Part shown: positions 1 through 9,158 of the stretch, piece by piece | Layout of the letters: every line of letters begins with the position of its first letter | Numbering within the stretch: the stretch's first letter is position 1 | Assembly: GCA_002803225.1 (NCBI GenBank) | Contig: NXFV01000504.1 | Location: 1-17,678 of the forward strand | Direction of reading: 5' to 3' | Origin: Gamarada debralockiae | Lineage: Eukaryota > Ascomycota > Leotiomycetes > Helotiales > Hyphodiscaceae | DNA: 17,678 bases | Notes under the pieces: generated by a model | Database searches by the model: none | What the model was told of the DNA's origin: nothing | The model's input: the letters and a program-made list of their open reading frames with translations, nothing else | Program-made: the position numbers and the translations under genes

Positions 1-605
1 TCTTCGTACACACCACCCGTCGCTACTACCGATCGAATGGCTCAGTGAGGCTTTCGGACTGGCCCAGGAAGAGTGGCAACACTCATCTAGGGCCGGAAAG
101 TTGTTCAAACTTGGTCATTTAGAGGAAGTAAAAGTCCTAACAAGGTCTCCGTATTGGAGCCAGAGTGATCTCTCTGCAGCGAACCTTTGGAAGCATTTGC
201 ACCCCAGAAATGGAGTCTTAGCGACTAAAAATAAGAGACAGCAAGTAGCGTTAACGCTACAACATAATCGAATTGCGGGGACATCCTAAAGCCTGACGGT
301 AGTAACCTTTGATAGAAATATCATAGGGGCTTATGCTAAAAACATGGAGGATGGTAATAATCTGTCAGGATGTTTAATGGACGGATCCGAAGCGGAGCTC
401 CTGTCGCCATCGGCTATGGAGAACGTTCACAGACTAAGTGATTATGGGCAGGACATTCTGTTTAAGATATAGTCTGGCTACTTCAGAAATGAGGTAGGTA
501 TTCGTTATGAATACATGGCCAGAAGCGCTTGAAGCAGCATTGGGATCAAGGCTATCCCCTGACTAAAATAACCGCTCCGTAGGTGAACCTGCGGAGGGAT
601 CATTA
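1..605 (+). rRNA. 18S rRNA 3' end, degenerate copy interrupted by a group I intron
   Basis: The first 146 bases and bases 575-605 together read as the 3' end of fungal 18S rRNA: 'gtacacacc.cccgtcgctac', 'ggtcatttagaggaagtaaa', 'aacaaggt' and, after the intron, 'aggtgaacctgcgg' up to 'ggatcatta'. The 5' part lies outside the window. Several bases that are nearly invariant in functional SSU rRNA differ. The universal ACCGCCCGTC reads 'accacccgtc', and the GTCGTAAC segment near the decoding site reads 'gtcctaac'. Other changes are C to T or G to A ('aggctttcgg', 'aaacttgg'). A part of the helix-44 stem appears changed on both sides ('gaagagtgg' and 'cactcatct'), so some pairing may survive. I conclude this is probably a non-functional dispersed rDNA copy. 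A divergent but active variant cannot be excluded from sequence alone. Confidence 0.9.
147..574 (+). ncRNA. Group I intron at SSU site S1506 (IC1-like)
   Basis: A 428-nt insertion splits the 18S end after 'aacaaggt'. Removing 147-574 restores 'aacaaggtctccgtaggtg'. The upstream exon ends in U (146) and the intron ends in G (574), as group I splicing requires; other placements allowed by the shared 'ctccgt' fail one of these rules. Core elements are visible: a P-like segment at 271-291 ('aattgcggggacatcctaaa'), an R-like segment at 425-440 ('gttcacagactaagtg') and an S-like segment at 464-477 ('aagatatagtctgg'). The P7 strands at 430-436 (cagacta) and 470-476 (tagtctg) are perfectly complementary. 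P1 can form between exon GGU (144-146) and GCC (159-161) with the u.G pair at the splice site. No homing endonuclease reading frame is present. The subgroup IC1 is inferred from site and core style. Confidence 0.88.
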
Positions 606-761
606 CAGAGTTCATGCCCTTACGGGTAATCTCCAATCCTATGTTACTTGTTGCTTTGGCGGGCGGCCAGGCCTTGGTCAGGCTACTGGCTCCGGCTGGT
701 ATGCGCCCGCCAGAGGATCCCAATCTCCGAATGTTAGTGTCGTCTGAGTATATAATAGTTA
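606..761 (+). other. Internal transcribed spacer 1 (ITS1)
   Basis: This spacer lies between the 18S terminus 'ggatcatta' and the first 5.8S bases. It starts 'cagagttcatgccc', contains 'ttgctttggcggg' and ends 'gtcgtctgagtatataatag', a pattern known from Helotiales and related Leotiomycetes. It contains a GC-rich hairpin region around 660-712 ('gcgggcgg' against 'cgcccgcc'). Length is about 156 nt, normal for the group, so ITS1 seems less damaged than ITS2. Confidence 0.85.
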
Positions 762-914
762 AAACTTTCAACGGATCCCTTGGTTCTAGCATCGATGAAG
801 AACGCTGCGAAATGCGATAAGTAATGTGAATTGCAGAATTAAGTGAATCATCTAATCTTTGAACACACGTTGCGTCCCTTGGTATTCCGAAGGGCATGCC
901 TGTTCGAGCGTCAT
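762..914 (+). rRNA. 5.8S rRNA, degenerate
   Basis: The stretch runs from 'aaactttcaacggatccctt' through 'atcgatgaagaacg', 'gcgaaatgcgataagtaatg' and 'tgaattgcagaatt' to 'tgttcgagcgtcatt'. It differs from the usual fungal 5.8S at many normally fixed positions. The AACAACGG near the start has lost three bases to give 'aacgg'. 'cgcagcg' reads 'cgctgcg', 'atcgaatc' reads 'atctaatc', and 'gaacgcacattgcg' reads 'gaacacacgttgcg'. A functional 5.8S rarely tolerates this many changes, so this is best read as part of an rDNA pseudogene. Confidence 0.9.
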
Positions 915-957
915 TACAACCCTCAAGCAATGCTTGATATTAGGCTCCGCTGCGAAA
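915..957 (+). other. ITS2 remnant, largely deleted
   Basis: Between the 5.8S end and the first 28S-like bases only about 43 nt remain ('acaaccctcaagcaatgctt' then 'gatattaggctccgctgcg'). A typical fungal ITS2 is around 150 nt or more. The conserved start of 28S that should precede 'aataagcggagg', including the 'gtagggatacccgctgaac' block, is also missing. A deletion across the ITS2/28S boundary is the simplest reading. Without intact ITS2 helices, normal rRNA processing would not be expected. Confidence 0.75.
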
Positions 958-1036
958 CTAATAAGCGGAGGAAAAGAAACCAACAGGGATTGCTTCAGTA
1001 ACGGCGAATGAAGCGGCAACAGCTCCAATTTAGAAG
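958..1036 (+). rRNA. 28S rRNA 5' fragment, truncated
   Basis: The sequence 'aataagcggaggaaaagaaa' followed by 'ccaacagggattgct', 'agtaacggcgaatgaagcgg' and 'caacagctc' is the 5' region of fungal large-subunit rRNA. Similarity fades around 1029-1036 ('caatttagaag' where 'aaatttgaaatc' is expected) and does not return, so only about 80 nt of a roughly 3.4-kb gene is present. The abrupt end marks a rearrangement or insertion junction. Confidence 0.85.
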
Positions 1037-1245
1037 GGAGTCAGTCGGCTGCTTGTTGATGCTTCCAGAACATAGATCTTCCCGAGCAACGCCCGGGAAT
1101 TTGCATAAATGACGGAGCGGCTCCTATGCATTTCACTTTTCTGTACTTCACTTCAATATCACCAACGCGGGGGCCTGCTTATTGTCACGTGTCAGTCTAT
1201 TCTAGGATTTATCCAAAATCACCTCTCATTCCGCCATCAGGCCCC
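1037..1245. other. Junction spacer between rDNA fragment and sdh2 pseudogene
   Basis: I see no gene here. The stretch has a short GC-rich inverted repeat at about 1081-1098 ('cccgagcaacgcccggg') and a CACGTG motif at 1187-1192. Its right part is probably the old 3' flank of the sdh2 copy. Its left part is unrelated to 28S as far as I can tell. Confidence 0.5.
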
Positions 1246-2208
1246 CTAAAAAGCCATCTCCTTCTTAATCTCCGCAATCGCCAATCCCGGATTCAATCCT
1301 TCAGACACGTCCGCGACCAGTTCAAAATAGTATGGCATCTGTACAAACTCATAGAGTTGCCCAGGGCTGCTTTTCTCTCCTCTTTCTTCCCATCTCTGTT
1401 ATCCGCTAACTATCTATAACTCTGTAACAGCACCGCTGGCCCCAAGTACAGGCCTGTACTCCTCTTGATTCCACTAGTATGAAGGACAAGATGTAGAGCA
1501 GCAGGCGCAGAGAATACATTCGTAGAGTCCGTCTAGCTTCTTGCGCTCTTCCTTGGATTGGAGATATTCTTTGCCGTTGGTTGCTGGGGCGAAGTGTTAG
1601 AGATAGGGCTTAATGGATTTGTATTGCTTGTAGAATTAAGTTAGGTCAGGAACAATGTCTTTTATGATGTAGGTGTGGGGAAGAGGGTAGATCTTCGTTT
1701 CTTTGTTGGTGTCGGTTGGGATATGGCCTGTCGTACGATCCATTAGCTTAATTAATACTCTAAATCCCCTCCCCTTTAAGAAATTTCGGAAAAAGAGTAA
1801 AGGAATACATATACAAACAAGCCAAAGCATTGACGCTATCAATATTCATCATACCACTCCCACAAATGCCCTCCTGACAACTCCGTCCAAAAGTAAGAGT
1901 AGGATCAACCTCGTTCTTAATCCGAATCAATGCATCTAATATTATAGAACTAGTCTTATTTAAATCGAGCGTATAGCTCTGCATTTTTGGCTTGGTAGTA
2001 GGCTCGTTCAGATTCCAGCGGTAGATGTAGAAGGTCTTGATCTTGGTTTCTGGATCTTGGCATACTCTTGAATCGTGGAGGTTTGGGATAGGGATGTAGT
2101 GCTTTGGACGGGATGTCCATTTGTCGCCATTCCTCGAGTGATGAATTGGGAGCGTATGGCTGGACGCGTGGCGGCGAAGAACCGTGAGGTGGTTCGTAGA
2201 GATGCCAT
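1246..2208 (-). pseudogene. sdh2: sdh2 pseudogene: succinate dehydrogenase iron-sulfur subunit (complex II)
   Basis: In its functional form this subunit carries three Fe-S clusters that move electrons from SdhA to ubiquinone in the mitochondrial inner membrane. The decayed copy still covers the whole protein. It starts with a mitochondrial-type presequence ([20 protein letters not shown], 2208 down). Then come [17 protein letters not shown] (about 2035-1985), [75 protein letters not shown] and [13 protein letters not shown] near 1260. Breaks: frameshifts near 2042, in the 1300-1400 region and near 1285; stops at 1636-1638, 1597-1599, 1474-1476 (TGG to TAG) and 1410-1412 (TGG to TAG). The third [2Fe-2S] cysteine is Gly and a later cluster cysteine is Trp. 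An intron relic (about 1820 to 1737, 'acag' acceptor) remains. A working sdh2 must exist elsewhere in the genome. Confidence 0.93.
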
Positions 2209-2507
2209 AGTGGACTGGAGGAGTGGAGTGGTGTGTTCAGAGATCGCACGAAGATGTTGAAGGAACTGAGACGACTTAATGCAGAATATCGAAGACGTCG
2301 TCGACTGTTTGTCGTTAATGGCAACAGTCTTCTATTCTAATTAATGCGGCACCTGAATCTGATTAAGATGAATCCCGTCTACGACTTGGTACCTTGATGT
2401 CACCATGATCCAGTTCAAATTTCAATTCAAGAGTTTTGTTGCACGTCTAAGAAAAAACTGCCAAAGATCGAATATCACTCGAGTTTCCCTTCCACCTTCT
2501 CTACAAC

Positions 2508-2538
<31 letters not shown>

Positions 2539-2796
2539 TTTTATATTTTTTTTAACTGTGCATAGTAACTGCAAATTCGACATTTCTCCAACGAAGCCAA
2601 GAGACCCGGACAACCGCACGAAGCTTTTCTCGTCATGATGAGAATCAGAATATATTTGGAAAGATTCTTGTGACTCGGAAGCAATCAATTCAGTATTTGA
2701 ACGCATAGTCAGAGATGTCTTTCTATCCTCGATCGCTCAAATTGGTTGGGCGATTCAGCGTGGCAATTGCTCAAATGGCGAGAGTTGTTTCCCTAG
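2209..2796. other. Intergenic region between sdh2 pseudogene and acr3
   Basis: This contains the former upstream region of the sdh2 copy and the 3' flank of acr3. I find no protein-like reading frame. The only marked structure is the pure-pyrimidine T tract at 2511-2552, listed separately. Confidence 0.6.
2511..2552 (+). repeat. Interrupted poly-T tract
   Basis: About 40 bases are nearly all T, broken only by 'aa' and 'ata'. Read on the - strand this is an A-rich tract about 250 nt past the acr3 stop codon. It could be a low-complexity spacer, a nucleosome-depleted element, or the tail of an old retroposed sequence; nothing nearby favours the last option. Confidence 0.8.
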
Positions 2797-4147
2797 CTAA
2801 TCTTTCCATCCCCTTCTCTTCCCAATATATTTCACTACATACACCAAAGCCAGCAGAACAGGCACTTCAATCAAAGGTCCGACCGTCGACGCCAAAGCCT
2901 GATCGCTATTCGCTCCATACGTCGCGACAGCCACCGCAATGGCCAGCTCGAAATTATTGCTCGCAGCAGTGAAGCTTTGCGTAGCGGCCAATTTATACCC
3001 AAAACCCAATCTGTAAGTCACAAGCAATGTCAAGAAGAAGATGATCGTGAAATACACCACCAATGGAGCAGCGACTCTCACTACCGACACGATTTGATGG
3101 ACGACTTGCTCACCCTGGCTTGCGAAGAGAACAAGGATTGTGAAGAGGAGACCGATGAGCGACCATGGCGCTGCGAACTTGAGGAAGAAGTCGTCGTACC
3201 ACTGCGGGCTTGTGACCCTGCGGAGGAAAAAACGGGTCAAGATAGCAGCGCCGAGGGGAATGCCAAGAAAGACCGCGACAGACTTGGCGACGATCGAGTA
3301 TTCGATGTTGAGGGTTCCTTCTTCGCGGGAGATGACTTTGATGAAGAGGAGCGCCAGGGGGGCATAGAGGACCATTTGGAGGATTGAGTTAATTGCTACG
3401 AGGATCGCGCAGTACTCGCTGTCTCCGCCTGCAAGGCCGGTCCAGATGAGGACCTGGTAGTATTGTCAGCAGTAATCCAAGGTGTGGTGGGGAGGATGGG
3501 TGAGGGGATGGGCGTACCATTGCTATACACCTCGCCAACCCCACGAGTATGAGACCCTCGCGGAGCCCACCTTTATCTGGAAGGAACGCCCATGCTAAGC
3601 CCAACTATACAAGTATCAGACAGGTTCGTGAAGGGTAGGTGAGGTGAGGGTACGAAAAGGAACATACCATGACAAGCGGAGCAATGACCCAATTGACAAC
3701 GACACTGAACAGTATCTGTATCCAAATATTCCTATTCCTGAAGACTCGATGCAAAGTTTCGAACTTGACTTTGCAAAGAATAGGATACATCATCACAAGC
3801 AGCCCAATCGCTAATGCCCAGTCAGCCAACAACCCCAAACACTGAATGAGAAGACAGAACCAACCTATCGGTATTGACACGCCAACAAACTTCCCCTTCT
3901 GCAAAGCAGGGCCAGTCTTCGGCACGAAATTGCCCAATATAATTCCAATAGCCATAGCTAAGAAGATCCATAGTGCGAGGAAGCGGTCAAGCAAGCCGAG
4001 ACTTTTGAAGGCTGATGTTTTGGAGGCATTGACGACTTCATCTCCACTTGAGGGTTGTTGTTTCTCGATATCTGATATTGGAGGAGAGATTTGAGAGACT
4101 TGAGGAGTAGATTGGACTACGCCGTCTGAAGGGAGGGCTTTTGGCAT
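2797..4147 (-). CDS. acr3: Acr3 family arsenite efflux permease (4 exons, 389 aa)
   Basis: Acr3 is a plasma-membrane (or vacuolar) permease that expels arsenite, and in some fungi antimonite, driven by the proton gradient. Exons: 4147-3865, 3810-3668, 3604-3518 and 3453-2797. Introns of 54, 63 and 64 nt have GT donors (gttggt, gtatgt, gtacgc) and AG acceptors; joining keeps the frame throughout and gives 389 aa, a usual length. About ten hydrophobic segments follow a polar N-terminus. Family motifs are present: FLALWIFLAMAIGIILGNFVP (about 55-75), KGKFVGVSIPI, LVMMYPILCKV, the conserved cysteine in GLARCIAMV (Cys168), and the acidic residue in SNNFELAIAVA (Glu340), both equivalent to residues needed for transport in known Acr3 proteins. 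The ATG at 4147 has A at -3. No arsenate reductase, arsH or ars regulator gene is seen beside it. Assignment is secure; substrate range is inferred from family. Confidence 0.95.
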
Positions 4148-5172
4148 AATTGAGAGCCCAAGCCGAAGAGCAAAATCTCTGAATATTTGAATGAGTTTTC
4201 AAGGTGAGAAAAGTTGCAAAAGTTGGAGGACGACTTTGTAGTGCGTTTAGAACGCACACTAAACACCTGAATTGAATTAGCCATCTTGGATTCAAAACTA
4301 GGGAATATGGATTTATATAAATTTTGAAGGTCGAGGACATCCGACTCGCCTCCCTTTCGCCAAGTCTGAAAATGGGCTAACAGGGGTCGCTTCAACCAAT
4401 TACAGGGAGAGAGTGACATTCATCAGTTCTTCGAAGCTCGGACCAGCATGTCACTACGTTGTCGAACCGTCTTCCATCTCCGCCTACGAACAGGAAGATT
4501 GGCAAACACATATCAATCGTTTGGTTCATCTCAAAGAGAGTTTACTTTTTGACGCTCTCTTATTTTTACGGCCTTGCTCTAGTTTTCAGTCCAGAGTCGG
4601 GTCGGTTAGATAAGGGTTTGAGCGCCGTCAATTCTGCCTTTTGGAGGGAACGACGTTGTCAATTCTGCCAAATCTTCCAATGGGACAATAAATTCAGGGA
4701 ATGGGAAGTTCATCCAAGGAGATATAAAGTTTGAAAAGGACGGCACATTAAATATGTAGCAGTAATAAATCAAAACAACTGCATCCAAGCTTCTCGTCCC
4801 ATCGCAGATTAATCTGTCGATTAGAGCAAATGAAAACCGCAATCACCAAGTCCACTTGAACGAGTTGAGTTGAAGAGTCTCACACACTTGAGGGGTGTCC
4901 GACTGCTTGGTTGACAAACTGCAAGGGTTGGAAATGCGTTAAAGCCATGGCGCGAGCTATTCATCACCAAGCAGAGCAGAGGATGAAGAAATCCTTGAAG
5001 CAAACAGCAAGTTGCTTTTACCCCATCTGATATGATAAGTATTCTATACATACTTTCAGGCTCGATGCCATCTAAAACAAACAATATTACCCTCAACTCC
5101 AAAACAAGCATGTATGCCCATACTGTGGTCCTGAACTCCAACGCTAATGTCGCAAAATTGCACACATGTACA
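4148..5172. other. Intergenic region: acr3 promoter and mph1 3' flank
   Basis: About 1 kb separates the acr3 start from the mph1 stop; both genes run on the - strand. Reading frames here are short, overlapping and without recognisable motifs. Apart from the TATA-like element at 4311-4322 I see no clear control site or gene. Confidence 0.6.
4311..4322 (-). promoter_or_regulatory. Candidate TATA element for acr3
   Basis: The self-complementary 'atttatataaat' lies 164 nt upstream of the acr3 ATG on the same strand sense, a plausible distance for a fungal promoter with a short 5'UTR. No experimental start site is known; the position is the only support. Confidence 0.4.
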
Positions 5173-8100
5173 TCACTCATCACTGTCATCAACAATCAGT
5201 CTCCTCCTCTTCCCTCTGTGTCCTGTCACCGGGCCATCCTCGTTGTCCTCGTTATTATCGCTATTCTCTATGGTCAAGGGCGTAGCCTTCATCTTCTTCC
5301 CAATGAGTTCTCCGATATCAGGCATATCGTCGTCCTCAGTTGTCTCCTGCGTCGCTGTGAGTTGGCTAGGCTTGTAGAGCGGTCCCAGCGTCTGCTGCAC
5401 AACAGGCGAAGACAGCGTCTGGGAAGAGGGGAGGGTTGCCGTGGCGATTTCTTCCTCATCCTCAGCAAGGAAATCCTTCAGACTTTCACCATCGTCGCTA
5501 TCTTCAGAAGGAGCTTCGCTGTTCGCAAGGTCATCACCTTCGCCCTCACTTGAGCAGAGTATAGCCCGCTTTATCTTCTGTTTGCGTCTTGCCAGTAGAT
5601 TGCGTTGGCTGTCGCTCTCGTCCTCGGAGAATGATGGAACCGGCGTTCTAGCCTTTTGACGGTTTGCAGGAGCGGGAACATCAACCTCGGAGTTGGTCTC
5701 GGTACTGGATTCAACCAGAATTGAGTTTGCAGCTGGTTTACGTTTCGTTGGTGCCGCTCGCTTCTTGAGACCTGGTCGCTTGAAAGTATCGAGCTCATCT
5801 TCCACCAAAGGTGGCATACTCCAAGATCTGGATGGAGTCTCATCGCCGAAGGGCTTCAAGTAGCGATCTTCTCGTCGCTGGGAGCTAGCCAGGATTTGGA
5901 ATAAGCGTACGCATTTTTTCGTAAATCGGCCATGGGGAACTTTGGCAGTGGGAAGAAGAGATCGTTGAGCAAGAGTTTGGGAATTCATATTCGGCATCTC
6001 GACCTCCTCGAAGTCTAGCCCAGGGACGTTTTGATATCGCCGTTGAAGCTCATCCGTATCCGCAGGGCTTAGAAGCACCGACTCCAGCGAAGGGATGGGA
6101 GTCAATTGACTTTCCTCCCCTACCTTGATCTTTTTGGGTGCTACAGCAATTCTGAAGTCAGTCAGATGGATACCCTCCTCCTTGAACCTCGACGCCTTTT
6201 GAAATCCTGTTTCAACCCCATCGGGCATGTGAAATTTCTTTGGGGGCTTCTTCTTCGCCTTCGCGGATCGCCTCTTTGGCTCGGGTAAAGATTGATCCTG
6301 CGTATTTTCAAACGGAATGTCAATGATTCTCTTGTCAACCTCTGGCTTGACGTCCCTAGGAACGATGCGGACAGACAGATCATGTCGGAAGGCGAAACGT
6401 TCTCCAGAACTGATCATCTTTTGCATCTGCTCGTAGTTGTCCTTGGCTTTCGCAAACGACTCTTCTTCCTTGCCACGCATCAAGAGCAATACGATATTGC
6501 CAGCTCTCTTTCTGCCAGTTCGTCCCATTCGTTGGAGCATGCGTATCGGGGATCCTGAGGCATCGTAGCAGACAATGAGATCGACCTGTCCAATATCTAA
6601 CCCTTCCTCACCAATAGAGGTTGCCACCAGAACATTGAAAATCCCACTTTGGAATTTGCGAATTGTCTCCTGCTGCTTTGCCTGGTTCATGCCCTCGGAA
6701 CGCTTCGAATCTGCTTGCCCTACAAACACGGACGCCCTGATCATAGGTCTATGCTTGTTCAAGATACGTGTAATATCTTCAGCACTGTCCCTGTACTCTG
6801 AAAAGACGATAACTCGAGTACTCGATGGTGGAGCGCCGTCTGGCAACCTTCCTTCACCAGCATCGAGGAAATGATTCAATACTGTATCGCAAAGGTAGGT
6901 GATTTTCGGATGACCGACAAAATCGTCCTTGTTAAGCCAGAACTGTATTCTTTCCATCATCTTCCTAAAATCCGGACTCTCGATGATCTGCCTCCTGTAC
7001 TTCCCTCCTTTCCCATCTTCAACTCCTTGACGAAATTCCTTTATCGCGGAATAGAAGGGGCTAATGCCATGAAAATTAAGCAATTTTATGCCGTGCGCTA
7101 CACTTGCAAGAACAGTGAATAGGCTATTCATCATGCCTTTAAGTCCCATGTTGGCTTGTCTGCCTGTAGGGGACTGAAACCAATTCTTTCTCGCCTGCAT
7201 CAAGCTAAATGAATTAAGTGACATGGGGTCTTTGTTCCAATATGCGTTTTGTAAACAAAGTTGATTGACGAGTGGCTGGAGGGCTTTTGAGAACAGTTCC
7301 TTCACCATGATGATTTCATCTGATGGATCAAGAAGGACTTGGTCTATGTTTCGTCGGTGCACATATTGCTGGATGTCGACAGATTCTTCTGTTCGAATTT
7401 CCACCTTGGAGATCTCAAGGTTATTGATTACTTCTTGGACCTTTTCCACATCTGAACCAGGGGTGGCAGTCAAGGCCAGAACGCGAAAGCACTTGTTGAA
7501 TCGGCGCATGAACTCGACAACCTTGACGTAAGCGTAATTGCCAGTCGCTCGGTGTGCTTCATCAACAACAAGAAGCACAATCTTCTTCGGATCGGCTATT
7601 CCAGTCGACAGATCGTTCACGAGAGTCTGCGGTGTCATGAAAAAGACTCGCCTCTCCAACCATTCCTCTGCTCTCAAATCCGTTGCTTGCTCTCCTGTAA
7701 GCATGGTTGTTTCTGATCGTGGAATACCAACGATCTTGAAGCATGCATCGACTTGTTGAGCAACCAGTGGCTTGGTAGGGGCTACAAAGATGATCTGAGC
7801 ATCCTTGGTCCAGCGATAGTAATTGAACATAATCGTAGCTGCAATGAACGTTTTCCCAAGGCCAGTGGGTAGTGCCACGAGCAGATTATTGAAGAGCCCA
7901 TTTCTAACAATGCTGTATTGGTATTCGCGTATCGCTCCGAGATTAGTTGGATATACCCATGTCTTTAGAGCTTCAGGATCCAGAACGTGGTGGGTTGGAA
8001 GCTCTGGGGGCATATCCTTAACGAAGTTGTGCCTTTTGTTGACCTGCGACGCCGGTACCTGATCTGGAGCACGTCCACCGAATAAAGTGGTTTGACGAAG

Positions 8101-8722
8101 GCCAGTTTGCGGTGCCACGAAGCGTTGTCGCGGAAGTGAGGAAGATAGTGACTTGGGTGGTGGTGATGGAGACGAGAACGCATCGGATGGCAGATCGTCC
8201 AACTCTCGAGCAATGCCATCGTCGTATGAGAGACCGCTTATCCACCTTGCCGGTGGCTTTGGCTGAGGTGCGTTTGGTTGGGGAGTTGCTCGAGAAGCGG
8301 CAGAGAAAATCGGAGCTTTGGGTGGTTTGGGCGGCTCTGGCCTCGGTTTTTTGTAGATTGGACCTCTGATTCTGTATGGGCTTGAATCTGGGTTAAGGCC
8401 TTCTGCTTGTGTGGCTCCCAATATTACTGTGGAATTTCAGCACTGATCAGCAGAGGAGGAATTGCTCCAAGGATTACATACTAGCCTTAGGAACCTCGTC
8501 TACGCCTTCATGTATCTTGTATTTTTTCTTGGCTTTGCCATTTCCCTCTTCATCGCCGGATCCACCACTTTCAGTTACGTCGCGAGATGTTCGAGAGCGT
8601 GGATGCGGAGGAAGGACTTGAGATGCCTGGCTAAAGACTTCGATGAAATCTTCGTCTGCAATGTCGCTATAGTCCTCCTCGTCGGCAGACATCGCTGCTG
8701 AGATTCGATTGGCATGCTTCAA
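5173..8722 (-). CDS. mph1: Mph1 ATP-dependent DNA helicase, FANCM family (2 exons)
   Basis: Mph1 is a nuclear 3'-5' helicase/translocase that unwinds D-loops and remodels stalled forks, steering recombination away from crossovers. Exon 1 is 8722-8482; a 55-nt intron (8481-8427, donor gtatgt, branch region 'gctgaa', acceptor ccacag) leads into exon 2, 8426-5173, which is one uninterrupted frame. From the ATG at 8722 the protein is 1164 aa; from the in-frame ATG at 8692 ([16 protein letters not shown], which resembles usual Mph1 starts) it is 1154 aa. A TGA lies 6 nt upstream of the first ATG. Numbered from 8722: Walker A LPTGLGKT at 266-273, DEAH at 369-372, TAT at 400-402, [10 protein letters not shown] near 622, [12 protein letters not shown] near 682 and [10 protein letters not shown] at 712-721. 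An insert of about 200 aa separates the two RecA folds, as in FANCM/Hef proteins. The C-terminus is acidic and ends in [12 protein letters not shown]. All catalytic motifs look intact. Confidence 0.96.
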
Positions 8723-8780
8723 GTTCGTCGATGTTGACGGGTGAGCTTCGCGTCATACCGCGTTGGGCGCGATGTCACCT

Positions 8781-8792
8781 AGTCACGTGACT
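8781..8792. promoter_or_regulatory. Palindromic CACGTG element upstream of mph1
   Basis: The sequence 'agtcacgtgact' is a perfect 12-bp palindrome 59 nt upstream of the first mph1 ATG. Its core TCACGTGA fits the E-box bound by bHLH factors of the Cbf1 type. The position suits a promoter element; function is inferred. A second TCACGTGA occurs at 11916-11923 with no gene near it. Confidence 0.4.
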
Positions 8793-9158
8793 GACCGGAT
8801 TAACTTTCTGAGCAGCGGTTTGCGAGTGATTGTTGGGCTAAAAACTATCAGCAATTACTTGCAACAGTATTCAAAGATGACTTTCATCTAAAGTAGAAGC
8901 AAGCTGCTTCGGCAACGATCTTGGGTTCAGACGGGAGCACACCCTCAAGCCACACCGTTCAGGCCCTCCCCTTCACCGATCACCATAGAAGAGACAAAAG
9001 GTAAGCCCAGCTCCTTAGATTTCCTAAAAGAAAAATACCAAGAGTTCTTTATCCATGTCGACTCCCTATCTTCCCCTTCTGCCGAAGCTAATTAAGGCAG
9101 GACCCTGGTGAGGAGCTCATACAGCTGGATTGCACCATTGTGTAGATCTCCACGATAA
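8793..9158. other. Upstream flank of mph1
   Basis: No confident gene. An open run reads as KEKYQEFFIHVDSLSSPSAE (about 9030-9090) before a stop codon; it is protein-like in composition but I cannot assign it. It may belong with the open stretch at 9159-9286. Confidence 0.4.

Noticed and set aside
505..930. 141-codon - strand frame over the rDNA
   Set aside because: It is antisense to ITS1 and 5.8S and has no protein features of its own.
1956..2324. 122-codon - strand frame at the sdh2 5' end
   Set aside because: It is a second frame across the sdh2 pseudogene; the Sdh2-like residues appear in other frames.
2977..3387. 136-codon + strand frame rich in D and E
   Set aside because: It is antisense to acr3 exon 4; the acidic composition mirrors the hydrophobic codons of the permease.
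5032..8369. Many + strand frames of 60-173 codons
   Set aside because: All lie opposite, or largely opposite, the mph1 coding exon and are shadows of its codon pattern.
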